Of a stretch of DNA of 64,000 nucleotides, positions 61,499 through 64,000 are shown in pieces. Source of the stretch: Phyllobacterium calauticae (GTDB lineage Bacteria > Pseudomonadota > Alphaproteobacteria > Rhizobiales > Rhizobiaceae); the NCBI RefSeq assembly GCF_019991125.1, contig NZ_JAGENB010000006.1, forward strand, positions 62,001 to 126,000, in the 5' to 3' direction. Position numbers and translations under genes: made by a program. The notes beneath the pieces are model-generated. The model searched no databases, was not told the origin of the DNA, and was given only the letters and a program-made list of their open reading frames with translations. How positions within the stretch are numbered: the stretch's first letter is position 1; each line of letters opens with the position of its first letter.

Positions 61499-62473
61499 AT
61501 GAGCCAGACCGAGACGCTTGCCCCGCCCGCCAAATCCCGTCTCGGCAGGCTTGATGTGCTGCGTGGTATCGCGCTCATTGCCATGGCGACCTATCACACG
61601 GGCTGGGATTTTGAGTTTTTCGGCTACATGGAGCCCGGCACCACGGGCCATGGCGCGTGGAAACTCTATGCCCGCATCATTGCCTCGACCTTTCTGGTGC
61701 TTGTCGGTTTCAGCCTCGTGCTGGCCCATCGCAACGGTATCCGCTGGCGCTCTTTCGGCATCCGCCTGGCACAGATCGTTGCGGCATCCCTCGCCATCAC
61801 GCTCGTCACCCGGTACATCACACCGGACAGTTTTGTGTTCTTTGGCATCCTGCATGAGATTGCCGCCGCCAGCGTGCTCGGTCTGTTGTTTCTGCGCCTT
61901 CCCGCCATTGTCATCGCCGTCGCAGCCGCGGCCGTTATCGCGGCGCCGCATTACCTGACCTCCGCTGCATTCGACGCACCGGCGCTCTGGCCGCTCGGCC
62001 TGTCGGAAATGCCCATCCGTTCCAATGATTACGTGCCCATTTTCCCGTGGTTCGGCCCGGTTCTGGCGGGCATGGCCCTCGCCAAGACATTGCTCCACCT
62101 CGACCGGATGCGCATTTTCGCCGGAACCGTCCATCCGGGCTGGCTCGACCGGGGATTGCGGTTCATCGGCCAGCACAGCCTGGCGTTCTATCTGATCCAT
62201 CAGCCGGTGCTGATCAGCTGCGTTTTCCTGATCGCACAGGTATTTCCGCCCGCTACATCAACACCGCACGAGGTTTTCGACCGGGAATGCACCCGCAGCT
62301 GCTCGGCGGATAATGACAGGGCGTTCTGCGAACGCTTTTGCACCTGCACGGTGGGCCAGCTGGAGACCCAGAAGATTTTCGATGATGTGTATACGGGCAA
62401 GCGTAACCAGGACAATGACCCGCAGATACAGGACATCACCGGCATGTGCACGCAGGAAGCGATGCAACCCTGA
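61499..62473 (+). CDS. DUF1624 family membrane acyltransferase-like protein with Cys-rich tail
   Basis: A 324-residue protein of the DUF1624 (heparan-alpha-glucosaminide N-acetyltransferase catalytic-domain) family. It has seven or eight transmembrane helices from LDVLRGIALIAMATYHTGWD (family start, with the key Asp-Leu-Arg) to LAFYLIHQPVLISCVFLIAQ. The last 60 residues are soluble and hold six Cys (C-X3-C, X8, C-X3-C-X-C, then a last one), beyond the usual family end. It is probably an inner-membrane enzyme transferring acyl groups to sugars or lipids; this is inferred. Confidence 0.85.
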   Translation: MSQTETLAPPAKSRLGRLDVLRGIALIAMATYHTGWDFEFFGYMEPGTTGHGAWKLYARIIASTFLVLVGFSLVLAHRNGIRWRSFGIRLAQIVAASLAITLVTRYITPDSFVFFGILHEIAAASVLGLLFLRLPAIVIAVAAAAVIAAPHYLTSAAFDAPALWPLGLSEMPIRSNDYVPIFPWFGPVLAGMALAKTLLHLDRMRIFAGTVHPGWLDRGLRFIGQHSLAFYLIHQPVLISCVFLIAQVFPPATSTPHEVFDRECTRSCSADNDRAFCERFCTCTVGQLETQKIFDDVYTGKRNQDNDPQIQDITGMCTQEAMQP

Positions 62474-62544
62474 TCGAAATTTTCATCGTCAGTTGCAGCG
62501 CGCTTGTCGAACCACGAACCATGCAGAAGGACAGTACCAGCGCC

Positions 62545-62940
62545 TCAGGTATTAACGCCCAGTTCCGCCAGCCGTTCGATGCAGGCTTCTTCCACCTGAT
62601 CGAGTTCAGCCAGGGTTTCCTCGATGTCACGGCGCTTCTGGCGCAGGTCGCCGCGCTTTTCCTCGACGCGCTTCATCAACAGGTGCAGTTGACCCATTTC
62701 TCCCGGTGGCTCGCGGTACATCTGCACGATCTCGTGGATTTCCGCGATGGAAAAACCGAGCCGCTTGCCGCGCAGGATCTGCTTGAGCAGATGCCGGTCC
62801 GATGGCCGGAACAGGCGTGTGCGCCCGCGACGGACGGGGTGGATCAGCCCCTCGTCCTCATAGAAGCGCAATGTCCGGGTGGAAACGCCGAACTCCCGCG
62901 TCAGCTCAGTAATAGAATAATATTCGCGCATGACAGACAT
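62545..62940 (-). CDS. MerR family transcriptional regulator
   Basis: A 131-residue regulator from the ATG giving MSVMREYYSITELTREFGVS; an ATG three codons in is equally likely. The winged helix-turn-helix occupies 1-75 (YSITELTREFGVSTRTLRFY, the MerR signature). A coiled coil of about 40 residues follows (MKRVEEKRGDLRQKRRDIEE). There are no Cys for metal sensing, so the effector is an organic compound or a partner protein. It lies between the DUF1624 gene and mgtE with no clear target gene. Confidence 0.88.
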   Translation of the reverse strand: MSVMREYYSITELTREFGVSTRTLRFYEDEGLIHPVRRGRTRLFRPSDRHLLKQILRGKRLGFSIAEIHEIVQMYREPPGEMGQLHLLMKRVEEKRGDLRQKRRDIEETLAELDQVEEACIERLAELGVNT

Positions 62941-63056
62941 TGCTCTGATTTTTCTTACTATTTCACATGGATGTTTGGCCACGCAATTACGTAAAAGTCA
63001 ATTGTACCTTTGTTAGCATAAATGAACGTTAGTCTCAAATGCCGGAAAATCAGCTG

Positions 63057-64000
63057 TCAGGCCAGTCCGAACCACCAGGTTGCCAGTCCCAGGAACGAGA
63101 AAAACCCGACAACATCGGTCACGGTGGTGACAAAGACAGCCGACGAAATGGCGGGGTCGGCCCCGAACTTGTCGAGCAGCAGGGGAATCAGAATACCGCC
63201 GAGGGCAGCGGCCATCATGTTGATGATCATGGCCGAGGCGATGATCCCGCCCAGTTCGGCATTGTGGAACCAGAATCCGGCAACCATGCCGATCAGCACG
63301 GCGAACACCATGCCGTTGATCAAGCCGACCGAGGCCTCGCGCCGGATGATGCGGCCAGCATTGTAGATATCCATGTCGCGTGTCGCCAGCGCGCGCACGG
63401 TCACGGTCATGGTCTGGGTCGCCGCATTGCCGCCCATGGAGGCAACGATGGGCATCAGCACCGCCAGCGCCACCATCTGCTGGATGGTGCCGTCAAACAG
63501 CCCGATGATGGAGGCGGAGAGAAACGCCGTGAACAGGTTGACGACCAGCCAGGGCGTGCGCGAGCGCGAGGTGGACAGGACGGAGTCGGACAGTTCTTCG
63601 TCGCCGACGCCGCCGAGGCGCATGATGTCCTCCTCGGCCTCTTCCTGGATGACGTCGACGATGTTCTCGATGGTCAGCACGCCGACAAGCCGTTCATTCT
63701 CGTCGACAACGGCGGCGGACAGCAGGTCATACTGCTCGAAAATCTGTGCCGCCTCTTCCTGATCCATCGTCGCGGGAATGGCATGGCGCGTCTCGTGCAT
63801 GATCTCGTCGATCTTGCTGTCGCGGCCCGCGCGCAGGATGCGGTCGAGATCGATGGCACCGAGCAGCCGGAACATCGGATCGATGACGAAAATCTGCGAG
63901 AAGGATTCCGGCAGGTCGGCATTGTTGCGCATGTAGTCGATGGTCTGGCCGACGGTCCAGAACGGTGGCACGGCGACGAACTCCGTCTGCATGCGGCGTC
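63057..64000 (-). CDS. mgtE: Magnesium transporter MgtE, C-terminal part
   Basis: The frame runs off the right edge; 314 residues are inside. The first residues are the second half of the CBS domain pair (IFVIDPMFRLLGAIDLDRIL, and VVDENERLVGVLTIENIVDVI). The MgtE channel domain has five helices, beginning SRTPWLVVNLFTAFLSASII and with PIVASMGGNAATQTMTVTVR, whose conserved acidic and small residues line the Mg2+ path. The N-terminal MgtE_N domain is missing only because of the window edge. Confidence 0.95.
   Translation of the reverse strand, partial: RRMQTEFVAVPPFWTVGQTIDYMRNNADLPESFSQIFVIDPMFRLLGAIDLDRILRAGRDSKIDEIMHETRHAIPATMDQEEAAQIFEQYDLLSAAVVDENERLVGVLTIENIVDVIQEEAEEDIMRLGGVGDEELSDSVLSTSRSRTPWLVVNLFTAFLSASIIGLFDGTIQQMVALAVLMPIVASMGGNAATQTMTVTVRALATRDMDIYNAGRIIRREASVGLINGMVFAVLIGMVAGFWFHNAELGGIIASAMIINMMAAALGGILIPLLLDKFGADPAISSAVFVTTVTDVVGFFSFLGLATWWFGLA

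Overview
The window is a chromosomal segment of an alphaproteobacterium of the order Hyphomicrobiales (Rhizobiales), most like the Phyllobacteriaceae/Brucellaceae. The evidence is the gene order (pdhA-ftsB-eno-kdsA-pyrG; trpDC-moaC-moeA; lexA-comEC-gltX-gltA; the lpxB-to-rpsB block), a lipoyl domain at the start of pyruvate dehydrogenase E1 beta, GAAC-N7-GAAC SOS boxes, an EipB-family envelope protein, a phasin with PhaR-like sites, and a trehalose thu operon. Coding density is high. No rRNA or tRNA gene, IS element, prophage or CRISPR array was seen.

Layout. 1-8961 (mostly minus): pyruvate dehydrogenase E1, ftsB, enolase, kdsA with a coupled VOC-domain gene, CTP synthase, an L,D-transpeptidase, secG and tpiA. 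9116-14576 (plus): a PpiD/SurA-like folding factor, then trpD-trpC-moaC-moeA, tightly packed. 14668-22285: a thu-type operon (thuEFGKAB on minus, LacI-type thuR divergent) for trehalose or related disaccharide uptake and oxidation. With a GNAT gene it separates moeA from lexA, which are usually neighbours in relatives. 23253-29608: lexA behind two SOS boxes, comEC, gltX, and gltA behind a structured leader.

29672-42825 (minus): a housekeeping super-cluster transcribed from rpsB towards lpxB: rpsB, tsf, pyrH, frr, uppS, cdsA, rseP, bamA, lpxD, fabZ, lpxA, lpxI, lpxB. It joins translation, UMP supply, undecaprenyl and phospholipid precursors, outer-membrane assembly and lipid A synthesis, with many 1-17 nt overlaps. 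A HigBA-type toxin-antitoxin pair lies directly upstream of rpsB.

43711-64000: mixed single genes and small operons. They include eipB, ridA plus a glycerophosphodiesterase, a FemAB-like protein, a HIT protein, a PAP2 membrane protein, azlCD, clpS-clpA, a phasin, a SPOR-containing D-Ala-D-Ala carboxypeptidase, a DUF1489 protein, an NCS2 nucleobase transporter, L-serine dehydratase, small proteins, a DUF599 protein, an MFS transporter, a DUF1624 acyltransferase-like protein with a Cys-rich tail, a MerR regulator and a partial MgtE.

I see no wholly new multigene system. The points most worth a second look are regulatory: the three-operator thu control region, the PhaR-type motifs at the phasin promoter, structured leaders of gltA, rpsB and pyrG, and a nested inverted repeat after secG. 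Some small or extended proteins are also noted.
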